DNA from: Psococerastis gibbosa
Lineage: Eukaryota; Arthropoda; Insecta; Psocodea; Psocidae
Length of the DNA: 64,000 bases
Direction of reading: 5' to 3'
Assembly (NCBI GenBank): GCA_963971405.1
Contig: OZ020484.1
Span: 4,340,001 to 4,404,000 of the forward strand
Positions 23,130 to 32,730 of the stretch are shown piece after piece (within the stretch, counting starts at the first letter, position 1; every line of letters begins with the position of its first letter). Under the pieces are notes generated by a model. It was not told the DNA's origin and ran no database searches. It was given only the letters and a program-made list of their open reading frames with translations. The position numbers and the translations under genes were made by a program.

Positions 23130-25574
23130 CTACTTCAATTTTACTTTCCTTACTTTCAATTTGGCAAATTCGTCAATCAAATCAGTATAGTCGAGAGTGG
23201 CGGCCAAGCCAGACTCAATCGATATTACAGCTAAGTTGGACAGTTTCAGTTGACTAATAGAATTTCTTAAATAATTTTTAATTATTTTCAGTTTTGAAAA
23301 GCTCCTCTCCCCACTCGCAACAGATACGGGCAGGGTGAGGAGTATTCGTAAGGCCACAATTAGGTTGGCGTACAACGGTTCCAACTCGTTTTCCACTAAA
23401 TAATTGAGAGTGTCTAAAGGCTTCATGGATTTAGGCAATAAACGGGCCACATCACGCAACTCATCTTGTAAATCAATTCCATTTATATCAGATTCATTGT
23501 CAGCTGTTAAAATATTTCCAAGTTCTTTACAAAAAGTTTCAAGAGTTTCGTCATCAATATCTCTAATTTTATAGATATCATATAAAAATTGGAAATTCTT
23601 ACTATGATTTTGTAGAAGTTGGAATCGCTCACACAATGAAGTAATGGTTTTGTCTAAAATATAATAAAAAAAATTTACAGCAAATTTTTTTTCTTCATTT
23701 AAAGGTTCATCTTCTGCTTTTTCATCAAATTGTCGCTTTTTTTTTCTGGCCCTTACCTCCATTTCTTTAGGGAATTCCTTATTGCATTCCATTTCGTCTG
23801 CGATTTCGTTGGCTGTAATTTTTATATGCTCCAGCCCTGCTTCTCTAAATGCTTGAATCCTGTTAATTGTCTCTGATAAAAGTGTTACGCAGTCCGAAAG
23901 ATTTATTGTAATTGATTGAAGTAACTTGGAAACCACATTCACTTCAAATAAAATATTATACCACAGAACTAACCCACAGATAAATTTGTAATTATTAATG
24001 CTTCTAGCCAACCCTCTAGCTCTTACTTTAGCCTCTTCGTCAGTCCTTTCATCTTCCATGATATCTATCAATGTGTCATACACATCGCCTAGTTGATACC
24101 TCAGTGGTTTCAATGCATCGATTCTACTAGACCATCTAGTAGCACTCAAGGGTTTGATAGTCAACTGAGTGACATGTTTTTTTAAGGCCTCCCAACGCTT
24201 TGTAGAAGCGGATAAAAAGTTATATAGTTCTTGTACGGTAGAAAAGAATGATGTGGTTTCCAAGGTACATGAAGCCGCATCATTTACAACAAGGTTTAAA
24301 GTATGATTTGCACATGGCACATAAAAAGCTCGAGGATAATTTTTAAGGATGCGACTTTGTACACCTTTTCTCACTCCTTTCATGTTGGCGCCATTGTCGT
24401 ATCCCTGACCTCTTAACCACTTCAACGTGAATCCCAATTTCTTTAAATGCGCCAGAATAAGCTCAGCCAAAGCTTCACCAGTCGAATTGGTAGCCTCAAA
24501 AAACCCAACGAAAAATTCATGAATTTCATACTTTTTAATTTTTTTGTTGAGGGTAACAATTCTTACTGTTAAGGACAGTTGCTCAGTATGGCTTACATCA
24601 GGCGTACAATCTGCTATCACTGAAAAATACTTAGCTGTATTTGTTAATTCCAAAATTTTTTCTAAAACAGTTTGCCCCATTAATTGAATCAATTCATCTT
24701 GTATACGGTTGCTTAAATAAGTAACAGACGGTTTGTCTGATGCCCTTTGAACTCTTCTAATGTGTTCCTCCATAACAGGATCAAACTCTGCAAGAAATTC
24801 TATAAATTTAAGAAAGTTTCCGTTATTTTCGGCAAACAAATGTTCATTTGATCCTCGCAGAGCTAAACATTGCGTTGCCAACGCCCTAATTAAAGAAATT
24901 ATTCTTTTAATGACTCCTCTCCAGTGCTGAATCTCCATTTCAGTAAGTCGTTGGTACTCATCGTCTATGGTTCTTTTCATCCGCAATCTTGAGTTAAATT
25001 CTTTCCATTTTCGAAAGGCATCCCTGTGGTATTTCGATTTTTCATGAGACTTGAGGGTTCTGCCAATATTCTGCCAATCGGAAAAGCCTGCTTTTGGCCA
25101 TTGAGAGACGTCTGACTGATCAAAAAGTTTGCAACAGAAACAAAACACGGAGTCGTTTGAAACAGAATAAATGAGCCAATTTCTTTGTACAACTTCGCCA
25201 TTTTGCAAAACCATCTCATAATTTGATGCTACAAATCTACGTTTTGAGCTGTTGGCTGGAAATTGGAATTGTCGTACTTGTTGCGGGCCCCTTTCTACCA
25301 ATATTTGACGAATTGCCGAAGTAATTGAAAATCCCCATAAGGCTGGGTCAGAACTTAATTCAGAGACTTCGTTAGAACTGGATGGTCCCGATGGTGTATC
25401 ATCATTTATCGGCTCGGATGCGTGACAATTCAATATCACAGGCGATTCTTCGGTTGAATTATTGTTGCTGGTGAAGGCCTTCATAGCTTTACTCAACTTT
25501 ATATTTTCTTCTTCTCTCTTCTGTCGTTTTAGCTTGTTCTGATATCCGGACAATTTTCCACGTTTTTCTGACAT
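23130..25574 (-). CDS. hAT transposase, TTF/DUF4371 (ZMYM1-like)
   Basis: An 814-residue DNA transposase expected to act in the nucleus by cutting at the CAG-starting ends of its own element and inserting it with an 8-bp duplication. Seen in the sequence: a basic stretch KLKRQKR (residues 14-20) that may be a nuclear signal; a TTF-type zinc finger region with C145, C147, C148, H177 and H183; the DUF4371/RNase H-like core with D322 (IADCTPD) and D393 (GYDNGANMKG); CANHTLNLVV (421-430); SATRW (477-481); and a C-terminal hAT dimerisation region with GERSFSKLK from 755. By comparison with Hermes-type enzymes, D322, D393 and E756 are the likely catalytic acids. The N-terminal 80 residues are acidic and low in complexity. 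Length fits the ZMYM-like hAT group. The ATG at 25574 is chosen because it follows a splice acceptor-like TTATTTCAG and an in-frame ZMYM-style N-terminus. There are no internal stops. A domesticated host gene is possible but less likely, given the intact ends and duplication. Confidence 0.95.
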   Translation of the reverse strand: MSEKRGKLSGYQNKLKRQKREEENIKLSKAMKAFTSNNNSTEESPVILNCHASEPINDDTPSGPSSSNEVSELSSDPALWGFSITSAIRQILVERGPQQVRQFQFPANSSKRRFVASNYEMVLQNGEVVQRNWLIYSVSNDSVFCFCCKLFDQSDVSQWPKAGFSDWQNIGRTLKSHEKSKYHRDAFRKWKEFNSRLRMKRTIDDEYQRLTEMEIQHWRGVIKRIISLIRALATQCLALRGSNEHLFAENNGNFLKFIEFLAEFDPVMEEHIRRVQRASDKPSVTYLSNRIQDELIQLMGQTVLEKILELTNTAKYFSVIADCTPDVSHTEQLSLTVRIVTLNKKIKKYEIHEFFVGFFEATNSTGEALAELILAHLKKLGFTLKWLRGQGYDNGANMKGVRKGVQSRILKNYPRAFYVPCANHTLNLVVNDAASCTLETTSFFSTVQELYNFLSASTKRWEALKKHVTQLTIKPLSATRWSSRIDALKPLRYQLGDVYDTLIDIMEDERTDEEAKVRARGLARSINNYKFICGLVLWYNILFEVNVVSKLLQSITINLSDCVTLLSETINRIQAFREAGLEHIKITANEIADEMECNKEFPKEMEVRARKKKRQFDEKAEDEPLNEEKKFAVNFFYYILDKTITSLCERFQLLQNHSKNFQFLYDIYKIRDIDDETLETFCKELGNILTADNESDINGIDLQDELRDVARLLPKSMKPLDTLNYLVENELEPLYANLIVALRILLTLPVSVASGERSFSKLKIIKNYLRNSISQLKLSNLAVISIESGLAATLDYTDLIDEFAKLKVRKVKLK

Positions 25575-25581
25575 GCTTGCA

Positions 25582-26359
25582 CTGAAATAAATTATTTTCT
25601 GAATTACACAAATTTTCTGGAGGAAGTGACTTTGGTATTTTTATTGATTTTTATGACTAACATCTCTTAAAATTTAATCAAAATCGTTAGAGCCGTTTTT
25701 TAGGAAAAAAAATTGAAAACCTGATTTTTGGGGGCAGTGAAATTTGCAATCCTTCTGTTTTGTGCTCGTGTCCCTTAATATATGTGTGAAGTTTGATCAA
25801 AATCCATCCATTAGTTTAGGCTTTAGCTCTACGTGCATAGTGCATGCACACCCACACATACAGTACAGATACTAGCCAATGGAAACCGGCAACCATGGCA
25901 ATGAATGCCTAAATACTTACAGTAAATAAATTAGCTATTGTAGTGTACAAGGCAAACGCGCTACCCTTCCTTCACTGAAATATGCAATAGCATAGCTACA
26001 TACATAAATAAATACATATACTATATGTAGCCTACTGCTCAAATTTACTTACCATAAGTTATACTTTATACAGTATGTAGCTAGGTAAGGTAATTGTTCA
26101 CAAAAGCTACCCACGGCGTCTGTATAGAGGATTTGTACTTTGTATTTAAGTCAGCCCAACGGGGTCGGAAAGCACTCACCAGTCACTGGGGCATTGGGAA
26201 GGGCAGAGTATTAGGGGAGGAAGCTAAATTTAAATTTAACACAAAGATATTTTTCGCAAGAAAATAAAAAAACACCAATTTGGGCCTTTAAAAATTAACC
26301 AAGCGCCATTTGTAAACAAACATGATACCACGCGACACGCGTAAACAAGAAACACTTAC
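25582..26359 (-). promoter_or_regulatory. Candidate 5'-UTR intron of the transposase
   Basis: On the minus strand a strong donor-like AG|GTAAGTG falls at 26360/26359, and an acceptor-like TTATTTCAG ends at 25582, seven bases before the ATG. Two other donor-like sites (near 25919 and 26050) are also present. A TATA-like ATATAAAAAA lies at 26445-26454. The intron is inferred; RNA evidence is needed. Confidence 0.35.
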
Positions 26360-26612
26360 CTATCGAGTATCGACTGAAAAGCCGCCAAAAAGTTTGAAAT
26401 AGTTTGTTTAGTTCTGAGTTTTACAATTATTTTAAATTTTATTCTTTTTTATATTGCATTCATGTCAATATTTAAAATTTTTGTTTTCAATAAAAAGAAA
26501 ATCTAGAAGGTATATTTAGGATACATTTTTGTCCAATTTGGCGCCCCCCGCAGCGTGGCGCCTGAAGCGGCTGCCTCATTGCCTCAATGGACGGCACGGC
26601 CCTGACTGAAAC

Positions 26613-27222
26613 GTTTGACAGAGAAATAACTGTGCTAATGGAGCTCAAACACAAAATGAACCCTGCACTGTTATTAGCAATCAACCAAGAATTCAAAGCT
26701 AGATTTTCACTGATAGTAGTAGGCTAGAACTCAGTTTGCACAATCTGTATCTGTCAATACTAAGTAAAAAAGAATTGTATTGACAACGGCACGAGCTAAT
26801 TTGCATGTTCAACCGGCAATTCGAGGGGGAAAAGCCTTACAAGTGTAACTATAACATATCACATCAATATCAATCGTAAAGCTGTCAAAAGTATCAGGGC
26901 ACACAGAAGATATTTTTCTGATAAATTTGATACATGATATGTACCTCTTTCTAACACAGTTATTGAATTGATTAGGAATTAGTGATTGAAGGCCACATGC
27001 CATATAGCATATCGAAATGTAGAGGAGCATTTCTGGTAATTTAACGGCTCTACGATCGATATTTCATGTGAAAATCGACTTTGTGCAAAAACGCATAGTG
27101 GGGGGTTTGCTCTTAAGAGACAATATGGTACCCAAGTGATCTTTCTGGCTGACCCATTCGAAAGATCTTTTAAAAATAAAAATCAATAATAATGAATGAT
27201 AATGACAATAATAGATGAATTC
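26613..27222. other. Non-coding, nothing recognised
   Basis: A 73-codon minus frame (26809-27030) lacks features. No repeat seen elsewhere in the window. Confidence 0.4.
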
Positions 27223-27435
27223 ATATTTTGACTCCATAAATAATTAGATTACTCGTGACTTCGTGGTATTTCATTTTAATAAAAAATAAACAAAAAATAA
27301 CAAAAACACAAGTGGGTTTCTTAGACAAAGTTAATTTCTTAACGATTATTTGGGTTTTACTAATTCGGGTTGTTATAACAAGTTTTTCTAAAAATCTAAG
27401 TTTTTGTTATTTTTTATTTATTTATATTTTGACTG
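27223..27435 (-). mobile_element. Foldback family X, copy X1
   Basis: Element 27235-27423 (189 bp), minus orientation. The direct repeat flanks are 12 bp, ATATTTTGACTC (27223-27234) and ATATTTTGACTG (27424-27435), 11 of 12 identical. It contains the subterminal inverted repeat AACAAAAAATAACAAAAAC / GTTTTTGTTATTTTTTATTT and the 43-bp one-sided tail (core GAAATACCACGAAGTCACGA). Compared with X3 it has lost most of the long hairpin. Confidence 0.85.
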
Positions 27436-27837
27436 TATTTTTTTCCTATTTAAAAATAGTTGTAAATTGTACGCTATGACGTTCAAGTTTTGCGTTTTCT
27501 TTACGTTTATCAGAGCATATTTTAAGAAATTTTCACTGGGTGGAACAAATTCAAATCCTATTCTATATGTGCGAATTTCGCTTTTATCCACCCCCCCCCC
27601 CCTCCATAAATAAGTTCAGATTAGGTCTATTATTTTTAATAATGGATAGTATACGTTACTTTTTACTTTTTTTTCTTTTCTTTTTTCTAATTTCTAGTTT
27701 TGTTGTCTTGGAATTTGAAATTTCTGCCCTATTTGTGTGGGGCAATATGCCCAAAAGTAGGGGGTAAAATCACTGGGGGGGGGGCACGCTTGTCCCAATG
27801 GGGCTTCCTTTAAATATGCTCTGACGTTATTATAGTC
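27436..27837. other. Non-coding with C13 and G10 tracts
   Basis: A C run near 27588-27602 and a G run near 27775-27784 face each other about 180 bp apart, as in the hAT MITE at 18118. I did not find an 8-bp duplication, so this is not called as an element. Confidence 0.4.
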
Positions 27838-28069
27838 AAAATGCGCGGGAAATTCTAATTAACAAATTGTTCCTCGGCTATATTTTTAGTGAAATTTTTT
27901 CTGTATTAGATATAGACAAATTATTTATAATTCTTGAAATATATTTCAAAAAACCTGTTAATAATTTGGTCTATTTTACATTTTTTCATTGCATAGATAA
28001 AACTGCATAAAACTATGAAACTATAACTTATTTTTTTATTCCAATAATTTATTAATTTCCCACGCAACT
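27838..28069. mobile_element. Small inverted-repeat element
   Basis: Left end GCGCGGGAAATTCTAATTAA and a mirrored right end near 28040-28065 (TTAATTTCCCACGC). The same end also occurs at 805-835. Boundaries and duplication are not resolved. Confidence 0.5.
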
Positions 28070-28297
28070 TTCCACTGTTTTAATAAACAAAAAATAACAA
28101 AAACTTTTTATATTAAATAAATAATTTCCTCATCAATAAATTAGAGTTTTAGAAAAACTTGTTATAACAACCCGATTTAGTAAACCCCAAATAATCGTTA
28201 AGAAATTAACTTCGTCTAAGTTTTTGTTATTTTTTGTTTATTAAAATGAAATACCACGAAGTCACGAGTAATCCAATTATTTATGTTCCACTGTTTT
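28070..28297 (+). mobile_element. Foldback family X, copy X2
   Basis: Element 28082-28285 (204 bp) with a perfect 12-bp direct repeat TTCCACTGTTTT (28070-28081, 28286-28297). It starts AATAAACAAAAAATAAC and ends in the 43-bp tail (..ATTATTTATG). Compared with X3 the inner hairpin is deleted and replaced by a direct join at TCTAAG. Confidence 0.9.
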
Positions 28298-28375
28298 GTT
28301 TATAACAAGAGAATCTTTGCGTTTGGTAGCTGATAAGTTGTGACGTCTTTATTCAGAATAATTTAATCTTGCCAT

Positions 28376-28746
28376 GTGACACCTTGTTGACCTTGACCGA
28401 AAGGGAGAGAGGGGCGTATCCGTAGAGATAATGAGCTCTACGTGATATACCAAGAACCCACGACAGTAGCCGAACTCAAGTGAGCCCGTATCAGGTGGCT
28501 GTAGGGCACGTGGAACGAATGCTAGGCAATAGGGTAACAAGAGCAGCCTTACACAAGGAGCCCAAAGGGAGAAAACGAGTGGGACTGCCACGGATGCGAC
28601 GACTGAACGACGTCGAGGTGGATCTGGCTATCCTTGGCGTCGATGACCAGCGAAGGAGAGCGCAGGACTGGCGCGATGTGGCAGAGCAGGCCAAGACTCT
28701 TTACGGGCCGTAGCTCCAAGGAGTAAGTTAGTACGTGACACCTTGT
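28376..28746 (+). mobile_element. 5'-truncated LINE with 12-bp TSD
   Basis: Insert 28388-28734 between perfect direct repeats GTGACACCTTGT (28376-28387, 28735-28746). The plus frame at 28480-28713 gives VGHVERMLGNRVTRAALHKE and then KRVGLPRMRRLNDVEVDLAI, the usual C-terminus of RTE/Jockey-like polymerases, ending EQAKTLYGP. The tail after the stop is TAAGTTAGTA-like and not poly(A). It is a dead copy; the truncation is typical of interrupted reverse transcription. Confidence 0.9.
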
Positions 28747-29536
28747 GGCTTATTGAGAATAATTTAATCCTGTTAAGTTAATATGTAAACGGCATAAGTT
28801 GGGCTACAGAACTTAAGTAACACAGGTACTCCACAGCCATGTATCTAAAAAAAAACTGTTGAGAAGCAATCCGTCATGTTGGTACCACTGCCTTTCACCG
28901 GATTCAACAGGCGCGACATTTTTTGGCGTACGGACACAAGTTGGCACTAGCACATGCTTGCCAGAAGTCCGTTAGACGGCACGTGCTGCCATTGTCGCCT
29001 TATCGTCAAGTACAGTAGACACACCAAATCGACGCCCTACATTTCAATCAACCAACTGCATCTATAATTTCAGTCTGCCACAATCGGAGAATCTTGAAAG
29101 AGAAGGGCCTTTAATTTAAGGCGACAAATGAAAGGTCTGATTCTAATTAGATGATTTGGCCGGCTTTGAGCTGTCACAAACTAGAAAAATCAGTTTTATC
29201 TTTAGCCCTGTTTTTTTTTATGAAGCCAATGAGATTAATAACTCCTAGAGGGAGCGCAGAGTTGCCTCACACCATAAGCTTAGCATTAGTTGGTGAGGGG
29301 TACTTCATAAGAAATTTGCAACGGTTTCCATGGCATGTACAGATATTTTCAGCTTATGAACATCGCCAGCGTTGTTAATATAAGTTTGTGCACATATTAA
29401 AGGTAAATATACTTATATTTTACTACTTTGTACAGTACTATATATTTAGCCCAATCTGGGCGACTGGAATAAAAATAGGGTTAGAAGTGAATTTTTGGAA
29501 AGTATCATTAAAAATAGTGGGCCTACTATGCCGAAG
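28747..29536. other. Non-coding, nothing recognised
   Basis: A 75-codon frame at 29151 lacks features. No gene seen. Confidence 0.4.
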
Positions 29537-29925
29537 AACACGGCACGTCAAACTCCTTTAAATGGATTGGAGCAGCCGTTTGGACCGTCCATCATTTACG
29601 AACCTATAGTACAAGCCAAACCCAAATGGGCCTCCAAAGAACACGGCACGTCAAACTTCTTTAAATGGAGTGGAGCAGCCGTTCGGACCGTCATTCACGA
29701 ACCTATAGTACAAGCCAAACCCGGATGGGCCTCCAAAGAACACGGCACGTCAAACTCCTTTAAATGGATTGGAGCAGCAGTTTGGACCGTCCATCATTTA
29801 CGAACCTATAGTACAAGCCAAACCCGGATGGGCCTCCAAATAACACGGCACGTCAAACTTCTTTAAATGGAGTGGAGCAGACGTTCGGACCGTCATTCAC
29901 GAACCTATAGTACAAGCCAAACCCC
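29537..29925. repeat. Alternating A-B-A-B tandem array
   Basis: Four units starting AACACGGCACGTCAAACT at 29537, 29640, 29739 and 29842 (spacing 103, 99, 103). Units 1 and 3 share one variant (ATGGATTGG, CCATCATTTACG); units 2 and 4 share the other (ATGGAGTGG, TCATTCACG). This is a higher-order dimer of about 203 bp. The 123-codon open frame across it is a by-product of the repeat. Confidence 0.9.
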
Positions 29926-29998
29926 TTCAATAATGGGGAACGTAGACCGGCGACCTCTAGCTTCAGATAGATGTCAGTAACCCGGTTATCCGAAGGTA

Positions 29999-30252
29999 AC
30001 TAGTCTATCATATACAGTATTCAATTCCACCATACGGCGACTACATAGGTCTGGTAACCCAGTTTAACCGAGCAGAAGAAGTAGCAATTAATTCCGCAGC
30101 AAGAACATCCGCCGCCTCCACACTACCTCTTGTAATTACACGTGCCGGATACCTTAAAAACCAGGTACACCAGCTCATGCGCATTACCAAGGAATGCGGC
30201 TCATCGTCTGCATCCCCAATAAAGCAAGTCGGCCCCAGCAAAGAGCCCTGAG
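29999..30252 (+). CDS. Possible exon or remnant, unknown
   Basis: A frame without a start codon runs about 83 codons to TGA at 30250-30252. It contains PPYGDYIGLVTQFNRAEE and then SAARTSAASTLPLVITR. Its composition looks more protein-like than its AT-rich surroundings, and it follows a weak acceptor-like CATATACAG. The opposite strand is also open (30041-30286), which weakens the case. I do not recognise the family. Confidence 0.2.
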
Positions 30253-30485
30253 GGAGCCCAAAACGCCTGATAAGTTCAGTCGGCACAATTTTTCAACAAC
30301 ATGGCCGCTTTTGTTTATTATTTTGTAGTATTGCTTCTAGATAAGATTGTTAATGCCAATGTTTATAATTTGAAACACTACGTTAGTCACGTCCCCAGTC
30401 CATAGCACCAGAAGTATCAAGTCTCCCTCCAAGACTCCTTGGCCTAAGAAGGCTCATAAAATGCCTCTGCCCTCTTCTATCGAAG
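30253..30485. other. Non-coding, nothing recognised
   Basis: No gene or repeat recognised. Confidence 0.4.
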
Positions 30486-31045
30486 ATTGGCGATCATCAT
30501 GGCAATGGCAATTTGGACCTTGGAGACTGCTGCTCTGAATAGGGAAGTCATGCACCAGTCAAACCACTGCTTCAACCAGGATGTTCTTCTTCTGCCGACA
30601 GCCCTCTGTCCTTCTATCTTCCCCTGGATTATTACATGCAGAAGACGACACTTTTCGTTCCTCATTATATGTCTGACTGTCCTATGGGCCCACACCGTGG
30701 CCTGGGACTGTGTCCAACCATACTATTACTATATATTACATGTCCGAAGTATGTTAGTTTCCGTTTCTTAAACGTCAGCAGCAACTACTGCCAGGACGTT
30801 CTTATTCAGCAGGAGGCCCTCTGTCCTTCTATCTATCCCCTGGATTAGTACATGCAGAAGACAATACTTTTCGTTCCTCATTACATGTCCGAAGTATGTT
30901 AGTTTCCGTTTCTTAACCGTCAGCAGCAATCACTGCCTCAGGTTTTTCAACCAGGACGGTCTTCTTCAGCAGGAAGCCCTCTGTCCTTCTATCTATCCCT
31001 TGGAATGTTACACGCAGAAAACGTTACTTTTCGTTCCTCATCGAT
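30486..31045 (-). mobile_element. LINE terminus in three tandem pieces
   Basis: The same ORF2 C-terminal block recurs with anchors at 30601, 30815 and 30976. The period is 161 bp once a 53-bp insert is removed from the first unit. Minus peptides include EKCRLLHVIIQGKIEGQRA and RTSWLKQWFDW. The 53-bp insert (about 30673-30735) is a Rep-B piece flanked by ATTAYATGTC repeats. A tandem LINE end is unusual and probably arose by duplication after insertion. Confidence 0.8.
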
Positions 31046-31177
31046 GATGGGGCGTAAGCCAGGGCGAGGATGCTACGGTATGTGAATAGCGTAGGATGGT
31101 TTATAAGACTGCTTGAACGTCAGTGCTTTAGAGACGGGGTCAGCAAAGGTGTCGGTTACAGGTACGCTAATTGCAAA

Positions 31178-31380
31178 TAGCAACCTACATGTGGCGCTAT
31201 ACGCTGCTACTGCCTAGCGCTTCTGCCCTCAAGTTTTTGCGTACCATACCTAGCCTAATATAATTTGTTTGGGTGTAATAGCATCCTACATGCGGCGCTA
31301 ACCACTACTACTACCACGAATCGCTCGGCTAATGCCCTCTGGTTTTTGCGTACCTGGTATAATTTGTTTAGGTGTATACT
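31178..31380. repeat. Two-copy tandem duplication
   Basis: Two units of about 100 bp, each beginning near CCTACATGYGGCGCTA and ending near ATAATTTGTTTRGGTGTA. The units are diverged, so the duplication is not recent. Confidence 0.75.
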
Positions 31381-31595
31381 GTATACGCCCCCTCATGTTT
31401 ATTAGGTACATACCTGTACGAGCAAAGCAAACGAATGGAAAGTACCGTATCCTTACCTGCAAAAAAATAAAAATAAAATTAGTTAGCCGAAAAGATATAT
31501 AGGTAGAATAGAATATTGACCAATGTTTAGCTAATGCAGTCTGCAGTCACCTCAAATTGAAAACTAGTTGCCAGACTAAAATTCAAAAAACTCAC
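31381..31595. other. Non-coding, nothing recognised
   Basis: No gene or repeat recognised. Confidence 0.4.
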
Positions 31596-31599
31596 TACA

Positions 31600-31758
31600 T
31601 AAGGACTTTTTGTTCTATTACTAAGCCAGCCTAGCGGAGGTGGGACTATAGAGCCCTCTCTTACACTTAACTAGGAAGGCCCTGGACAGCCAGCTTTACA
31701 TATCCTCCCAAGCATGTAGCAAGAGGGGGGGCTTCAACTACTCTACATGTCCTGACTT
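31600..31758 (-). mobile_element. SINE-A copy with internal deletion
   Basis: Tail and body are present, but the box B region is missing: the body jumps to a short head ending CTACATGTCCTGAC. It cannot use its Pol III promoter. Confidence 0.8.
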
Positions 31759-31807
31759 ATAAACTTACTCACTGACATACTTAACATGTTTATAAAGGGC
31801 TTTCACT

Positions 31808-31932
31808 ACCCTGTGCAAGGCCGTGCCCAGGTTTTTATTTGAAAGTACATTCTATCCAGTGTATAGCCCTTTTAATTCGGAGGGCGTCCGGGCCTCTTGG
31901 ACCACCCCCCTGGGCACGGCCTTGACCCTATG
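31808..31932. mobile_element. 109-bp hAT MITE
   Basis: Element 31816-31924 with mirrored ends CAAGGCCGTGCCCAGG / CCTGGGCACGGCCTTG and an 8-bp duplication ACCCTGTG/ACCCTATG (7 of 8). The ends share GGCCGTGCC with the complete hAT at 22838, so its transposase is a candidate helper. Confidence 0.85.
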
Positions 31933-32355
31933 GTTGGAAAGCTGTAAATTAGAAAAAATGGAAATTAATCTAGAAAGTTTCCTTATCTATATGCTTTTCA
32001 CTTCTAATTGAACATTTCAGTTGAGTTTCTACCACTTGAGTTGCCTATTAGCAAAAGCAATCCTCTCCATTTTTTTCAGTTTTGAGATATTCGCGCCATT
32101 TTTTTTATTTTTCAATACTCTATCCGATGAATCAGATATTGAGACGTAAAAGCAATTCGAATACTGTTAAAATTAGCTTTAAAAACTGTAATGTTATACC
32201 TCATGGCGTTGCGGCCCAGCAGTTTTTTGCTGTTTCTGAAAAATCGATCTGGGTGGACAGGATTGCTTTTGCTAATAGGCAACTCACTTATACTGTAGGA
32301 TAGTAAATAATTGTAGGTAATGTAAATAGGCAACAAAATTGATGACGGCTTACTA
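31933..32355. other. Non-coding, nothing recognised
   Basis: Frames of 62-73 codons have no features. Confidence 0.4.
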
Positions 32356-32359
32356 CTTA

Positions 32360-32730
32360 ATCGACTTCGATGGCAAGGCGATAGCGTGCTTGTGCGAGTC
32401 TCTATACGCCATGCGATCGGAGACCTGTTGGAACTCAACACGGGTATAGTCGACGCAAAATGAGAAAAGTAGTGGACATCGAATGTTTTGATCCTGTGCA
32501 ACACTGTAAAAAATATATTCCTTGCACCATTTTGTGTTAACTTGTAGCATTGGATGCAAGGCATAACAAAAATTGTGCAATGAATATTTTTACACTGTTG
32601 CACAGGATCAAAACATTCCAAGTCTATACTTTTCTCATTTTGCGTGGACTATACTAACCTACAGAGACGACTTAAGAGGTAAATTAGATAGATTCATTAC
32701 ATTGTTTGTATGCAATTAATCTTTTTAAAA
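32360..32730 (+). repeat. Rep-E copy interrupted by a MITE
   Basis: Rep-E left part runs 32360-32446 and the right part 32654-32730. The break falls at TA, exactly where the uninterrupted copies (39240 and 62560) read CACGGGT-CTAACC. Confidence 0.85.
32445..32653. mobile_element. 205-bp TA-flanked MITE inside Rep-E
   Basis: Element 32447-32651 with inverted repeats of about 75 bp (TAGTCGACGCAAAATGAGAA / mirrored TAGTCCACGCAAAATGAGAA) and TA on both sides. The empty site is visible in the Rep-E copy near 62618. Arms and interior would fold into one hairpin. TA duplication suggests Tc1/mariner mobilisation. The 169-codon frame here is a by-product of the palindrome. Confidence 0.9.

Larger units (their letters stand above)
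22830..26612 (-). mobile_element. Complete hAT transposon
   Basis: The element occupies 22838-26604 (3767 bp). Its ends are CAGTGCCGTGCCGT (left) and, on the minus strand, CAGGGCCGTGCCGT (right), 13 of 14 identical. Both sides carry the 8-bp direct repeat ACTGAAAC (22830-22837, 26605-26612). Eight-base duplications and CAG-starting ends are diagnostic of hAT. One intact transposase frame on the minus strand fills the middle. Perfect duplication plus an intact frame suggest a recent insertion that may be autonomous. The right 1 kb (25575-26604) is the promoter side and may hold an intron. Confidence 0.95.

Noticed and set aside
27588..27784. hAT MITE between facing C and G tracts
   Set aside because: No matching CAnGG-type ends or 8-bp duplication found at either side.
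29495..29866. 123-codon frame over the A-B-A-B array
   Set aside because: Unit lengths 103 and 99 are not both multiples of three, so the frame does not repeat in phase and gives different peptides per unit.
29537..29925. CRISPR-like array
   Set aside because: Units are contiguous tandem repeats with no unique spacers, and the genome is eukaryotic.
30041..30286. Minus frame with RFGLPQGSLLGPT, like a reverse transcriptase motif
   Set aside because: The motif is isolated: no FADD/YADD box or other RT blocks follow in the expected order, and the opposite strand is also open. Chance similarity cannot be excluded.
32112..32621. 169-codon minus-strand open frame
   Set aside because: It runs across the palindromic MITE at 32447 and both halves of Rep-E; no domains. 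Palindromes readily leave long open frames.
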